Positions 13,501 to 26,900 of a DNA stretch of 64,000 nucleotides are shown piece by piece (position 1 is the first letter of the stretch; each line of letters opens with the position of its first letter). A program made the translations under genes and the position numbers. Under the pieces are notes generated by a model, which saw nothing but the letters and a program-made list of their open reading frames with translations, had not been told where the DNA came from and did not search any database. This stretch comes from Moringa oleifera. Lineage: Eukaryota; Streptophyta; Magnoliopsida; Brassicales; Moringaceae. The stretch lies in assembly GCA_021397835.1 (NCBI GenBank), contig JAJFZO010000234.1:1871001-1935000 (forward strand), written 5' to 3'.

Positions 13501-14310
13501 AGCATGAAACTATATAATATGCCACGAATTATCAAAACTACCCATGGTATAACCTCATACCTTGGTCATAAAATTTTGTTTAATAAAATTCTAGTGTGGT
13601 CTCTTGTTAAATTCCTATTGCAATATGTAGAGCAACCTAACATTCTTATTATTTATGCCAAATTATCCACACAATGGTGTCATTTTAAATGTAAAAACTT
13701 GCAAAAAGAGAGCATGACTGAAAGAGTTAAATTATAAACTATTATATTACATTTATATAATAAAGTTCTAAACAACTATTTCTTGAAGTACCAAAAAAAA
13801 AAACTATATATGTTGTAAGAAACATTAGGGCCTTTGAAGTTGCAATGGGCCACTATCTCCTTAAATTGCTCCACGAAGTGTAATGCACAAGCATGCCCCG
13901 TGAAAATCGATTAAAAGCATATATGTCCTTCACTAAATTGAACTACCAATGGGGGACTGTTTAACTCTAATCATGTCCCTTCAACCAACCACACAGCAAA
14001 TAAAGTAATGATAGCTTCACTACATCTTTAGGGTCTTCAAAGTCCCTCGTTAGTGACTTTGCCTTTAGTATGTGTTCATCATCTGCTAGAGCAATAAACT
14101 ATGCAGTATTAGTCTTTGAGAAAGTTTATTCTTTTGTTAATATGAGGAAGTGACCAAAGCATGTGTTCATCATTTTCTCCTTCAAATTACCACTTTTATT
14201 GATATTGTAAGTAGTTCGATTATGGAATAGCATCATTATCATAATGCTTAATGACCTTCAGCTTTCCTGTTTTCCATTGGTTTGTAAGAGTGATAAACTA
14301 CCTAGTGGTT

Positions 14311-15347
14311 GGCATCTACATGCAAAATAAGCTTTGTTAAGGAATGAAAGCAAAAGATAAGCCATGAATATGAGAAAATATGACCCAAAAGATTAAAATT
14401 ATAGAAAAATAAAGCACGATAACAAAAATTAAGCAATAAAACTGAAAAAATCACGATTTGATATGAAATGCTATGATATTTATCATTGTTTTGTATTTAT
14501 GCCACAATTTATTATTTTATGCCATGATAAATAAACTTATGACACATGTCACAAATATTATAACACGATTTAACATATTTGTGATGGGTGTCATCTTTTA
14601 ATCCCACGTTTCTTTTGCAAAAAAACTATGTACCATGGCTATGCCTTTGCTAGATTTGCCAAGTCTAGATGATGCATTCTATGAAATGAAATAAAGTCAC
14701 CATTGCATTCATAGGCACTTAACAATTTCACATCAGTTATGGAACCCTAAAACTTCGATAACTTGGATAAAAGTATGAAATTCATTGAAAACTCATCCTC
14801 GAGTATGCAAAACAAGTTTTTTTGATGATGTTAAACCTACCTATATGAACTAGAAGCATAACCAAGTGATAAAATTAAAAAGCTAAAATTATTATCACAT
14901 AAGAGAAAAAAATTAGCTACACATTCTTAGGTGTCGACAGGTACCATGGAGAGGTGCTCAATCCAAAACAAAGCTAAAGTACATGAGAAATGCTTACCCT
15001 GTTGATGGTTGTTATGCCATTGATGAAGGTTTACAAATAAATTGAAGGATTCGAGCTCAACTCATCAAAAAATCATTGTCAATGATGATGAAAGACTTAA
15101 GGAGATGAGGGAAAGTGAATTTTCAAATACGTTGGCCTTTCCTTTTTCTATTCAATGGCATTCTTTGTAATTAAAGGGAAATGGCAGATGATATTTTTGC
15201 CACTAAGTGCTATAAAAATAAACTTTAGTAACTTTGGTTATTTTTTAAAACGTTCTTGTACGAACAGATAAACAAATTCTTTAAAAATATAATTAAATAA
15301 GTCTTTTTTTTTCTTTTTAAAATACTTACGATTAACAGATACTGCTT

Positions 15348-15378
<31 letters not shown>

Positions 15379-17630
15379 CTTCTAAATCATATCTTATAAA
15401 GAAATTGCGGAATAATAAAACAACTACATACTAGAATGTGAAACTTGCACTACTTAAAAAGTTATATTTCACAGGTGAAAGATAAAAAAAAGCCATATAA
15501 CCATTTCATTAGACATGTTAATAGGTTTTTGATGTTTCAATTTAAATCACGAGGAAGACTTTTAGTGCCAATTTAAATTTAGCAAAAACAATTAACTCTT
15601 TATATAGAGATAATTATGAAAATAAGTCAAATTAAACAATTGATTTTTTTTTCTTTCCTCATGAGCCCTTAAAGTTTAAACTTAATGCCACTAATTTGAA
15701 ACTACTTTTAAACTTTTGAATAGTTCAATTTTGTTTTTTAATGCATGCAATCTCCATTTCTCTCTTTACTATCTAATATTTTTTTTATTTTCTTTTTTTT
15801 TAGATGAATCTGCATAATTTATTCCATTACAATAACAAATCCTTTTCACAAATAAAAATATTTTTAAAAAAGTTCATTTTTAACCATGAGTTTTTATCTC
15901 TTTGTTGTTCAAAATATATAAAGTAATTTGTTGTTTAATTTTTTTAATCCAAGCCATAAGTCATTAAACATGTTATCCTCACTTATCAAAAATAAAGTGT
16001 AAATAAACATATGCAAATGATATGCAATTTCATTTTCTTTTTATGTTGTAGTTAACAAGATAAACAAATGTTCTAAAAATTTTATGTGAACATATTAATT
16101 TATAAGATCATAATTATACATGTGTATTTTTTTGCACCATAAGCTCATGGCTAGAGAAAGTGATTCCGTGTCATCGACTCGTGGTCAACGGGGTATGTAT
16201 GGAATTGCGTAAGTTATCAAATAAGTTGTATCTCCTTTTATTTAGTTATGTAAGTGCTCATCCATCAAACCTAACATACTTTTAATTACTTAAACAACAA
16301 TTCAAATCCCTAATCTATTTCATAACTTAAATATACAATTTTTTTTACATATTCAATTATATAATATAGTTATACTTACCTTTTATAACTTTAAAAGTTT
16401 TATCTTTTATACAGACTTCCTCTTCTTTGCCTTTTCTCACCTTATAATTATCCTATAAGTATGTAAGATATATTATTATGACATTTGTAAGAATCATGCA
16501 TGATAGATGAGACTAAGTTGAATTCTTGTTTGCTTAACTTCATTGCACTTTACTTAATTCTCATTCTTATGCTTAAGTTTACTTCTTTTTCATATATAAC
16601 TGATTTATCATTTCATATTTCATATACTAAAATTAGTCATCTAGATATAAACTAAAGTTGCTCTTTAAATCCAACTAAGTTAACACTTTGTTAAAATTTA
16701 TTTTCTATAACATCTCCCTTATTTTTAGCCTCAGTAATCAAAACACAACTTTTTTACTTCTTCTTATTTAGTCAAGCCATTTTGTAGTCATTCAGTCCAG
16801 CTTTTCAACAACAAGTTTTATATTTTATGTTTTATCATATTCAAATTTCTACGAAATTTGTGTCTCAAGTTGATGTCCTAAAAACAAAGCACTTTTATAT
16901 TCTTCAACAATTTCTAACCCTAATGTTTATACATAGCTCGAGAATCATGTCTTTATTTATTATATGGATCAATTAATTATACAAGAGGATGAGAACAAAG
17001 AATAGTCACAAAACCCTAAACTTTACTTACCTTTAAGTTAATCTGAATCACTCAAACTCAATTTAATAAACTTACTTATCTAGTTCTTTTTTCTTCAGTT
17101 CTCTTCTTTTTTTCTCTTTCTTTCTTTTAAATTTCATGTAAAAAGAAGTGCAGCTAGAAAGCTGTTATTTAATTTGTAGAGATATGATTTTTAAGGGAAA
17201 AGAAGGGTGAGATGGTTATTGTCTTTTACTACATATAAGATTTTGGTAAAGTTAATAGATGTCTTAGTCTCATGCATCCACTTAGTATCTTACTTTTTCT
17301 TATTGTCTTTTAGTCCTTATAGAATTTCACTTTACTCCTTATAACTTATGTAATTCATAACATGCTTAGCAAATCTTTAAGTATTAATAATAACCTTTTA
17401 GAATTCATGTGATTTATGCATAGCAATACAACCATATACAATTGAATATCATGTTTTGAAAAATTCTCTTTCATGTATGATTAAACTAAGTTTACTAACT
17501 AGGCATATGTTAAACTATGTTGAATCCTACAGCCTCTACTTCTCATGTTTTTCCCATCATAATCAAAATTTTCTTTAAACTCTTCCAAATGATAATTATA
17601 AGTGATTATAACTTATGGGGTTAGTGTCCT
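14311..17630. other. Gene-free AT-rich region
   Basis: There is no frame with family character on either strand. It contains an AT microsatellite at 15351-15376 and long T- or A-rich tracts. The right end of the MULE remnant should lie somewhere before about 15.3 kb, but no terminus was identified. Confidence 0.5.
15351..15376. repeat. (TA)n microsatellite
   Basis: About 13 uninterrupted TA units. Confidence 0.95.
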
Positions 17631-17639
17631 ACAATGTGA

Positions 17640-18265
17640 TGAGTTAAATGATCAAATAATTTGGCTCGATGTTGAAATATGATGTGTGAAATAATTTATC
17701 ATGACATAAATACTTGAGCTCGATATGTAAAAAGTTTAGCTCGATAATGAAGTTTTATCATGACAAACAATTTTTATCTCGGTAAAATTTAATTTAGCTT
17801 AATATATACAATTTAACTTAACATTATATAATTTAGCTTGATATGTAAAATTTAGCTTAACATAATATAATTAAGCTCGATATTCTTTATCTCAACAAAA
17901 TTTATTTTACCTCAAAATACAAACTTTAGCTCAATTAGTATAATTTTACATAATATAATTTAGCTTTAGCTTGACATAATATACTTTAGCTCGACACAAT
18001 CTTTATCTCGACAAATTTAATTCACCTCAAAATATAAACTTTAGCTCAATTAGTATAATTTACCTCAATAAAATTTAATTTAGCTCAACAATTTATTAGG
18101 TCAACAATCTCATTACTTAGTAACAAAATAGCTTGATAATAAATATCAAATAGTTCAACCATATAACAAAAAATCTCAAATGAATTCACAAAATATCTTG
18201 ACTATAGTACTATAATTTTAACTCGACTAGAATAGTTTAGATGACTCGATGATTATATTTTACTT
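17640..18265. repeat. Degenerate repeat block built on TTTAGCTCGA-like motifs
   Basis: Variants of TTTAGCTCGA/TTTAGCTTGA/TTATCTCGAC recur about every 20-30 bases. A higher-order unit is visible: CTTTATCTC(A/G)ACAAA...ACCTCAAAATA(C/T)AAACTTTAGCTCAATTAGTATAATTT starts at 17885 and again at 18001, a period of 116. No coding frame was seen. Confidence 0.75.
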
Positions 18266-18565
18266 ATAAATTTACATGAGATTGACAAAAAGCTCCAATT
18301 AGACTTTTTTCTAAACACCATGTGCATTTTTAACATACAAGACATACTTTCAGTTGATTACTCCAAAATATCCAATTTATATTTGTAAGATCCAATAAAA
18401 TGTGGCTTTATTGCTAGGGTCAGGCACCAATGCATTACTAAAAGAATAACCAATCAGAATAAATATTAAGCTTAAACTATTTCAAAATGAATGTAAATAT
18501 TAAATTCAAGCTTCGACAAATGATTTTTGCAGTGAAATTACTCGACTCGATTGTTTCTTTGAAGA

Positions 18566-18586
18566 GGGGGGGGGGGGGGGGGGGGG
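18566..18586 (+). repeat. G homopolymer, 21 bases
   Basis: Uninterrupted poly-G in AT-rich surroundings. Either a true homopolymer able to form G-quadruplexes or a sequencing/assembly artefact. Confidence 0.9.
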
Positions 18587-18589
18587 CGA

Positions 18590-19452
18590 AGAGAGCATAA
18601 GACAAGAAAACGAGAAAGCTTTTCAAACTCAAGGTGTGACTTTGCCCAAATATTTTTCATTCATGAATACTCTGAAGGTATTTTTATTTTAATTGATATA
18701 TTATGTTTAAAAAATATAAAATGTTATTTACAATTATTTTAATAAAGAAATAAAGATTTTATGTCAAAAAGGATAAATTCATTTATTAAATTTTAATGTT
18801 TGAATATGTGATTTTCATATTTAATTTAATTTAAATTAATCTTTCATTTATCAAATTTAATGATTGTTTATTTCATTTTATGATTTTAAAGGATAAAATA
18901 TGTATTTTAAACTTATATAAAAGGCTAAACAATAGAGCTTCTCATATTTTTCCAAGTGGAATCTGGTCCACTACCTCTGAAATCCTAACCTCTAAATGGA
19001 AGGCATCCACTCCAAACCAAGTTTCTCTTTTGGTATGGTCATCTAAGAAGAAAAAAATAGGCAATGACATTTTTTTAAGCTCGCATATTAAACAAGCTAA
19101 TTTGTAAGTTGTCATGAACCGCAAATATATGCAAAGTTAAATACTAACTTTTTCAATTGCTAAATGTTTTCGTGATAATTTTTATGTAAAATGAAATTTC
19201 TTTAAACTAAACTAAAAAAATAAATGTAAAATTATGTGCAATGAAAATTTTATTACAATTTTTTTGATAAATAATATTTTTTTAAAAAATTTTAACAATA
19301 TAATTTAACGAATAAATTGAAATGAAATTTAGGATCTGTTTTACTAATTTTTACATATTTTAACAATAAAAATATTCTTAAAATTTAATTTAAATAAAAT
19401 TTATTTCAAAATATTTTAAGAATTAAAATTTAATTAAAAATAAAATTTAAAG

Positions 19453-19489
<37 letters not shown>

Positions 19490-20528
19490 GAGTAAATGAG
19501 GCACCTAGCCGTGAGACTTGCTGTTTACAGGATAAGACTGCATAATATCTGGCCTTAAAATATCAGCGCCTGGTAAAGCTCTTTCTTGCCACCTAAACAT
19601 AGAGAAGACGGCCGCTGTTGAACAGCTTGAGAAATTCCGGATGAATATCTATGTTTATTTGCAAATAGATATAACAATTTGAAAATCAAGAAGCTTGCTC
19701 CGCCCACTCGATGCCACAGACTTTATTTTTGAAGCCAGTCATTTCAGTTCCATCATCGAGCTGGAGGTTCGTGCTCTCAATAATTTTCATTTTTTCTTCC
19801 TCCTCCTTTTTCTTGTTGAAGGAAACTTCCCCACTTTCATAAGATTTTGCCGCTCCTTTAAAGTAAAATGTACCCATTTCTATGTTTTAGCCTTTTGGTT
19901 TGCTTCAAACTAGATGTGCTGGTTAGGCTACCAAGAATGGAAATTCCCAGATGCGGTTGGGTTCAATTTGATCATCTACTAAATGTAGCCCTACTTGGGT
20001 GCTTGGTGTCTCTGTGTACGTGTGTCTGACGTGAATTATGTATCTTAATTTTGAACTTGTGGGCTTATTTCGAGGGAAAATGTTTCTTGAGAATGGAAAA
20101 ATGGGATGGCAATAGAGCTCAAGCTTAACCATTTTAGGAAACTGGTAAGAATCCTTCTGCTTTTGACTGTACCTTTTTGCCGTGGTAGTAGGGATGGTTA
20201 ACTTTTATGTTGCCCATGTTAGCTTACATAGGAGTGAAACAGGTATTCTATTCATTTATGTTTAAATTACACTTACAAACACCTTTAGAGAGCATGAGTG
20301 TTTCTATATGAGAATATTTCTACATCTTTGTATTAGCTGTTCTATGTAAAGCGGTTTGCAGCATAGTCCTTTTGCATTTAATATGCCCCATTTCCTTCAC
20401 TCCTTTCACCTGAATTTCTTGCTTGGAAATAGGTTGAGTAACTCGGCATCCAAATTGTCATTGTATTTGAGTGCTGTATGATTAAGCCGTTCTTGGAGTA
20501 TATTGTTCACGTTTGAACTCCAACCCTA
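18590..20528. other. Upstream region of the PPR gene; no exon resolved
   Basis: Contains an AT microsatellite at 19454-19486 and some less AT-rich sequence at 19.5-20.1 kb, which may be promoter and leader of the PPR gene. I looked for an exon encoding a chloroplast transit peptide joinable to the MGMLAPRKF exon and could not identify one. Confidence 0.4.
19454..19486. repeat. (AT)n microsatellite
   Basis: About 16 AT units upstream of the PPR gene. Confidence 0.95.
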
Positions 20529-20529
20529 G

Positions 20530-20905
20530 AGGCTACTCAAAAAGTCGACTTTGTTGGTTGCTTTTGTGAGAGTCTATGATGGTTGTGAGGTTATGAAGAC
20601 TTGGATATGTTGAGCTTCATCAGCCAACCAAAAGTACATATCAATCTTCTCAGTGGGTAGTCAAGAAGTATAATTTTTTGGTTATTTTGTGATAGTTTAT
20701 GATGCTTCTGTGGTTATAAAGGCTTGGATTTGTTGTTTGTCATCAGCCTACCAAAAATACATGTCAGTTTTCTCAGTGGCTAGTAAAAAAAATGTACTCT
20801 GTGTGATCAATTTTTTGGGAGTTTATGACGGTTATAAGGTTATGAAGACTTACATCTACTGTTTGTCATCAGCCAGCCAAAAGTACAAGTCAATCTTCTT
20901 AATGG
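20530..20905 (+). repeat. Threefold tandem repeat, about 124-bp unit, at the PPR gene start
   Basis: The phrase AGT(C/T)TATGA...GTTATGAAGACTT...CATCAGCC(A/T)(A/G)CCAAAA(G/A)TACA recurs with unit anchors at 20571, 20694 and 20820 (spacings 123 and 126). Each copy also carries a preceding GGNTAGTCAAGAAGT-like segment. The last copy runs directly into the frame of the MGMLAPRKF exon. Each unit contains a pyrimidine-flanked CATCAG that could act as a splice acceptor. Confidence 0.9.
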
Positions 20906-20942
20906 AAAAATTAGAATTCGAAGGAGAGTTGGTGCTATCTCT

Positions 20943-23900
20943 ATGGGTATGCTGGCACCAAGAAAGTTCTTGCAGAAGAGGAAGAAAATGGAAGTTTTCA
21001 GAGATGCAGCCGATGAGGCAGATCAGAAGAGGTGGAGGGGACTGATGAAGGAAATTGAGGAGACAGGTTCTGCAGTTTCAGTACTTAGGATGCAGAAGAC
21101 CACTTACCAGGCTCTTCCTAGGGACCTAGTCTTGGGCACCTTAGTCAGATTCAAGCAGCTAAAAAAATGGAACTTTGTTAGTGAGGTATGCAAAAGGCAT
21201 AGCTTTCTTTCTTCCCCTGTTTATGTCAATGAAGTTACTGTTGTTTTAATTCAAGTTAGTAGATTTTAGTATAGAGATGACTGATATTGTCTTCAACTTC
21301 AAGAAAGTGACACTTTGAAGAGTATATTGTTGGATTTGCTGTTACCAAAACTCAAATTTGTTCATATGGATCCAGTTCTGAGAATATGTGAACAAAAACC
21401 TTTTTCATTGAATGCATTTTCGATGAGTTATTTCTCCGTTTATTATGTACGAGAAAGACTAGCCAAACCACATAACTTAAACATGCCACTATAGCAATCT
21501 TTATGAATAACAATCTTACCAAGATCTGTGTGCATCAGTACAAACAATTCAATCACAGGCATAGCTCAAACGTCATAGTTTTCTTGGTTCCCCAATTTGA
21601 GGTCCAAAATGTGAAAGAGATCGAAACATGGACACTCATGAAAGCATGTGCTCTTAATGCCCGATGAAAATGAGTTTATTTCTGGCAATATCAAGACATT
21701 GACTCTCGAAGAAGTATTTCATTTAATCTCACTTCTCCCCTCTATGACCTGACAAGATATTCTGTTGTTTCTAAGCTTATTACTGTTAGCATTCTAGTCA
21801 TTTTTATGTTTGCTTGCTCACTATTGCTGGTATCCTGACTGCTGTTTATACTCACTCTCAACAATCAAAAGTTGCTGATCTCATCTCTTCTAGATTCTTG
21901 AATGGCTTCGGACTCAAAATTGGTGGGACTTCAATGAAATGGATTTCATGATGCTTATTACAGCGTATGGAAAACAAGGGGATTTCAACAAGTGTGAAAG
22001 GGTTTTAAGCTTTATGAATAAGAAGGGTTATATGCCAAGTGTCATTTCATGTACTGCTCTCATGGAAGCATATGGAAGAGGAGGTAGATACAACAATGCC
22101 GAAGCCATATTTAGGAGGATGCAGTCTATCGGCCCTGAACCTTCCACCCTGACATATCAAATTATACTTAAGATTTTGGTAGAGGTAATTTTATCTATTA
22201 GAGGGTCTCTTAATGCAATTTTATTGTATTATCTTTGTTTATGAAATTAATTATGAGATATCATACTGAGAGTTAGCTTCTACATGTCATGAAATCAAAA
22301 ATAAAGCTTCTGGATTTCTTAGATGGTACAAAATTAGCACTCTAGCTGATGCTATCTATGGATTTTTTTATTTCTTATCTTGAGTTGTAGTCTCTCTATT
22401 TTTTGAAATAGTGATGATAGCTATAATAGAGTCAGCAAAAATTTGAGTGAGGATAAGGTTACAACATAATAGATTGTCCTAGGAATATTAGGCAATTGTA
22501 GATACAGGCTGATTTAGCTTCCTATTTGTGATGTCTATATATGAGGACACCTCTTTTAGGGTTTAGAGTAGAGTTGAGATTGACAGTAGACTAGTGATTT
22601 AGATATCTTCCTATACCATTGATTGTTCTCTGTCTTGTTCTTCTTTTCATCTCATTTCCTTCTCTTCATTTTCTTTCCTTTCCTATCTTTAATTACTTCT
22701 TCTACCTTAGAATTTTATTTTTTAAAGCACTAGAGATGAACCATTCTAAATCCATGTTTAGTAGCTATAGTCTGATCTATAAGTTTGATGCCTCACATAA
22801 TTAGTCAATCCTATAATATTTTCAAGGGTAAATATAAAAAAAAAAAGTAAAAAACTTGAATATTCTCGCTTTTTAATTGGAAAATTTTGAACTTCAATTT
22901 TGTTCAATTTTACATCTGATCTTTTAATTTGGTTCTATTTGGACTCTACCAAAAAATTAAAAAATTAAAGATATTCAAATTGGGGTTCTTGTTTAAGTTT
23001 ACGTTTTTTTTTCTTTAAATATTTATCCATATTTTCAATTAGTCTTTCCTCGGTTCATCAGGCATTTTTTTAGTCTTTAAGATCATATTAAACAAAATCC
23101 GGCAACAAAGTTAACCCAACATCTTTAAGTGCTTCCAGATCACATAGTAATTTGTTTGTATGTTTGTCTATTTCACTCCCTAACATTCTAATTTTGTATA
23201 TATCTGACTTTTCTTCCTTCATAGGAGTCATTAAGATCAAAAAGTGCTCATTTGACCTCCATCAACAATTTTTTCGAAAAACATTTTTCACCTCTCCTGA
23301 ATCTCTACTTTTAACATAAGTTGTTGTCATCTTTAATACATTTAAGTTTATTCAAGACCCTAGAACTTTAGATATTTTCCATAGATGCATTTGCATCATT
23401 CTCTCAAGTTGAAGACAACCTTGAATTTGTTGAGGTCTTTTCCTGTATTATGCCTAGGTTCACATCTAAGTTGTCTTGCTGCTGTTGCCCGTATTATGCC
23501 TATATATCTTATTGGGCAAAGTTTTTTGTGAAACTCCTCTTTATGCTATGCTGAGTATACTTGGGCTGCAGGGAACCAAGTTTAAGGAAGCTGAAGAAAT
23601 TTTTGAGGCCGTTTTAGACAAGAAGTCAAAATTGAAGCCAGACCAGAAAATGTTCCACTTGATGATCTACATGTACAAAAAGACTGGGAATTATGAAAAG
23701 GCTCGTAAAGTATTTACCTTGATGGCTGAACGAGGTGTTCAGCAGTCTACAGTGACTTACAACAGTCTTATGTCATTTGAAACAAATTACAAGGAGGTTT
23801 CAAAGATCTATGACCAGGTAAACTTTTTTTTTTCTTTATCGTCTGTTCTAGTTCCGAAACTTATGAATTACAGTCTGCAAATGCGGCTACTAGGAGTAGT

Positions 23901-26900
23901 TTGGGTCTAGATTAATATGGATATGTAGTAACAAGTGTTTTTTCCCCCTAGTTACTGAATCTGAAATAATTGGGCATTTATTACATTTTATTCCTAGGAA
24001 CCATGAAACAATTACTTTGTGAAGAAAGCTGCTTTTTACTGTTTCATTGATCTTCTTTTTCTTTTTCTCCTTGATATAAGTTAAAACTGTGGTCGAAATG
24101 GATTGAATCTTTAACATTGTTTTCACGTATCAACTTACTGATTTCTGGTTCTTTTTTTTAAAAAAAAAAATTTCTTTTCTTTATTTATTGGTTGAAGGCC
24201 TGCAGAACTTTCATACAAGAAGAATGTTTTTTAAATTTTTTGAAAAGCTGAAATTCGAAGCTTTGATTAGCTTAAAAGATGATATGCTCAAATGCAGTAT
24301 TGTTCAAGAAGATCTTCTAAATATCAATATCTTTAGGTACCTTCAATTGGAATTAGCTGGTAAAAATTGAAAGAGAGTTGATGCAATGAAGATTGTAACC
24401 ATCACTGCTCAGTTCAATCCTCAGAGTGATGTCGGTATCATACAAACAAGAAAATTTTTTAACATATTAAAATTAAAATCAGCAGCAGAGATGAATGGAG
24501 TATGCTCTCCTTGATACAGTCTTTCTTCTTCCATGATGTTAATTTTATCTCCTAAGTTCTTCCTAGAAGGTTGTTTCCCCAGTTCTAGTGGCTGTTGTAG
24601 TCATCATGCATACAATGACTACGCAGAGTATTGAGCCTTATCGTACTGATTTCATGTCCGATATTCTTGAGATCTCTCTATTCCTGGTTTTCTTCTTCTT
24701 CTTAAACAGCACAGATATTTCCTAATTTTTGTGGCTAGTGTATTCTTATTTCCTTTTTGTTTTCCCCCTTTTGTACTCTTCTATGCCCCCCATGCTCTCA
24801 GGGCTAGCATTTTCTATTGCATTTATGATTTCTTGGGAAGAAATTTTTTTTAAGCATTGCTTTTGCTTTTGCATTTCGTTTTGCAAAATTAGCAGGAGCT
24901 CTTTAAAAGGTTGAGTGGTTTGATCTCACCCTTTGGACAGGAAGCTCTAGTATATGTTACTTAGCTTAAGCAATACTCTAACATGATCAGCTTCTTTCAA
25001 TATCCTGGGTCAATAACAGCCATAGTGATAAAGCTTTAATAAATAGGCTATAATCTCCACAATGTAGTACTGTATGCATGGAATCTTATTATAGGTCTGA
25101 AGATCTTTGATTAGGGTAGGAATATTAATCTTACTGGATCCCAGATATGAAAATTGTAACAGGAGCATTAAATTTCTCACTTGGTTACTTGTGGACTACC
25201 ATTTTGTCCGCAAATTATGATCCTGGGGGCATTCCCTATTTTTTTCAATAAGGATGTGGACTACCTTTGGAGAAAGTAGGTAATTTCCTGAAACTAGGTA
25301 GATAGTTGATATCACTATTAGCTTTGAGTTCATTCAAGATGAGATATACCTGCTAGAACATAGGATGGTGGTTGAATTGGACCTTGCTGTGGAGACCTAC
25401 ACGGCGGGGTCGGTGCCCAGGCTAAAAGATTATCTTGTCTATTAGTATGTGTAGAGGAGAAAATGCAGTGTCTCCCACTGTGTTTTTTTTTTTTTCCAAC
25501 TTTTCCCTCTTGTTGGTAGCAAAACTTTCGGATTCCTAAAGTAATGTCTAATTTTAGATGCAAAGAGCTGGTCTGCAACCGGATGTTATCAGCTATGCCC
25601 TACTTATCAATGCTTATGGGAAAGCTAGGAGGGAAGAAGAAGCTCTTGCCGTTTTTGAAGAAATGTTGGATGCTGGTGTCAGGTGTGTAAGCACTCAAAC
25701 TTTTGCTGGTGTGATCAGGGAAATGCAAGGGATTCATGAAACTTAAAAGTTCTATGACTAATTTTTTGTTTATGGTTATTTATTGACTTGTTGAAGGGCA
25801 CCTTACAGATGAAATTTTCTTATTATCTCTGCCTCTTTGCTATAGAGAGTCAGAACTACCCTCTTCTAAATTTCTTTGGTATTCTTTTCAGAGGTTCCTC
25901 GGTTGTTCGGTATTGAGTCTGAGATTAGTAATTGAACAGAAGGATTATTCTGTCTGCTGATTTTGACTTGACAATGTTGTGGAAGTTACAGTACTTTTCA
26001 TTCTTTTTCAGGCCTACACACAAAGCTTATAACATTTTGCTCGATGCATTTGCGATCTCGGGGATGGTTGAGCAAGCTAGGACTGTCTTCAAGAGCATGA
26101 GAAGAGACAGGTGAAGCTTTCATAATCTAGGGAGAGGGCTGCTAACAAGCGCTTTTTTAAAAATATTTGTTTTACATGTGTTGGAGATGTTTTATTGTTT
26201 CCTCAAATTGTAAAACTCTGTTAATGTCAGAAATGATCAATGGACGATGCCATGCTCTGCATAGCCTCTTCTTAGAACACCCATAGCTGGTGACTTCTGG
26301 GAAAACTATGTTGATTATGAGAAAGCTCATTTTTTCTAAGATATTAAATCCTACTTAACATGTATATATTGAATATTCTAAATTAGCTAAATATCTCAAT
26401 AATATAAAAGTAATAGTTACGTAGCTATTCTTGCACTGGCCTATAATCATTGGAGTATTCTCTTTTATCCACCTAGGGTTCTCCAAATTTTTTCAGTAGT
26501 TAATGAACTATTAGAAGTACATTTGTTTAATGAAAATTCTACAGGTTTAAGATTAACTCTTGGTTTGATCCGTAGATGCCTTAGCATTCATTGACATAAC
26601 TTCAATGGCAACATTTTTGCCATGTGCTGTCATATTGCTTTTTTCTTTTCTCCTTTGGGTTTGGGTCTTGTCTACTGTCATGTGTATCTCTTTCCTCTTT
26701 GCTGTCCAATTGTCCCTCGTCTTGATGTGTACTATTAATCTTTTTTCTCTTTGATTTTTAAATAGAGGACCTTTCAAGTATATACTTCATATTCTTTCAA
26801 CTTTGTTGATCAATAGATGTAAAACAGGTGTTTTCAGTTGATGCATTGGCCTCGCTATGTTTTCTTACTTGAGAAGGATGGTAGTTATGTAGTATTAGTT

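Larger units (their letters stand above)
10530..14310 (-). pseudogene. Decayed DUF1985 / Ulp1 (C48) protease-like gene of a transposon
   Basis: Read on minus, 14140-13830 encodes a DUF1985-like block (EDPKDVVKLSLLYLLCGWL, then DIYAFNRFSRG). About 11000-10910 encodes the protease His/Asp segment (HQHWVVVSVDLGNMSLRVYDSW). About 10665-10520 encodes the Cys segment (NCGVHMQTIFEHL, then YNDRQVPCIK). These are the ordered elements of plant transposon-borne Ulp1-like cysteine proteases, in which His, Asp and Cys form the catalytic set; here the usual Asp before Cys is Asn. Charged sequence at 12332-12141 may be the linker. Stops and repeat-filled gaps break the frame. Such genes ride in KI-MULE (Kaonashi) and some CACTA elements; the converging MULE transposase favours the former. 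Confidence 0.7.
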
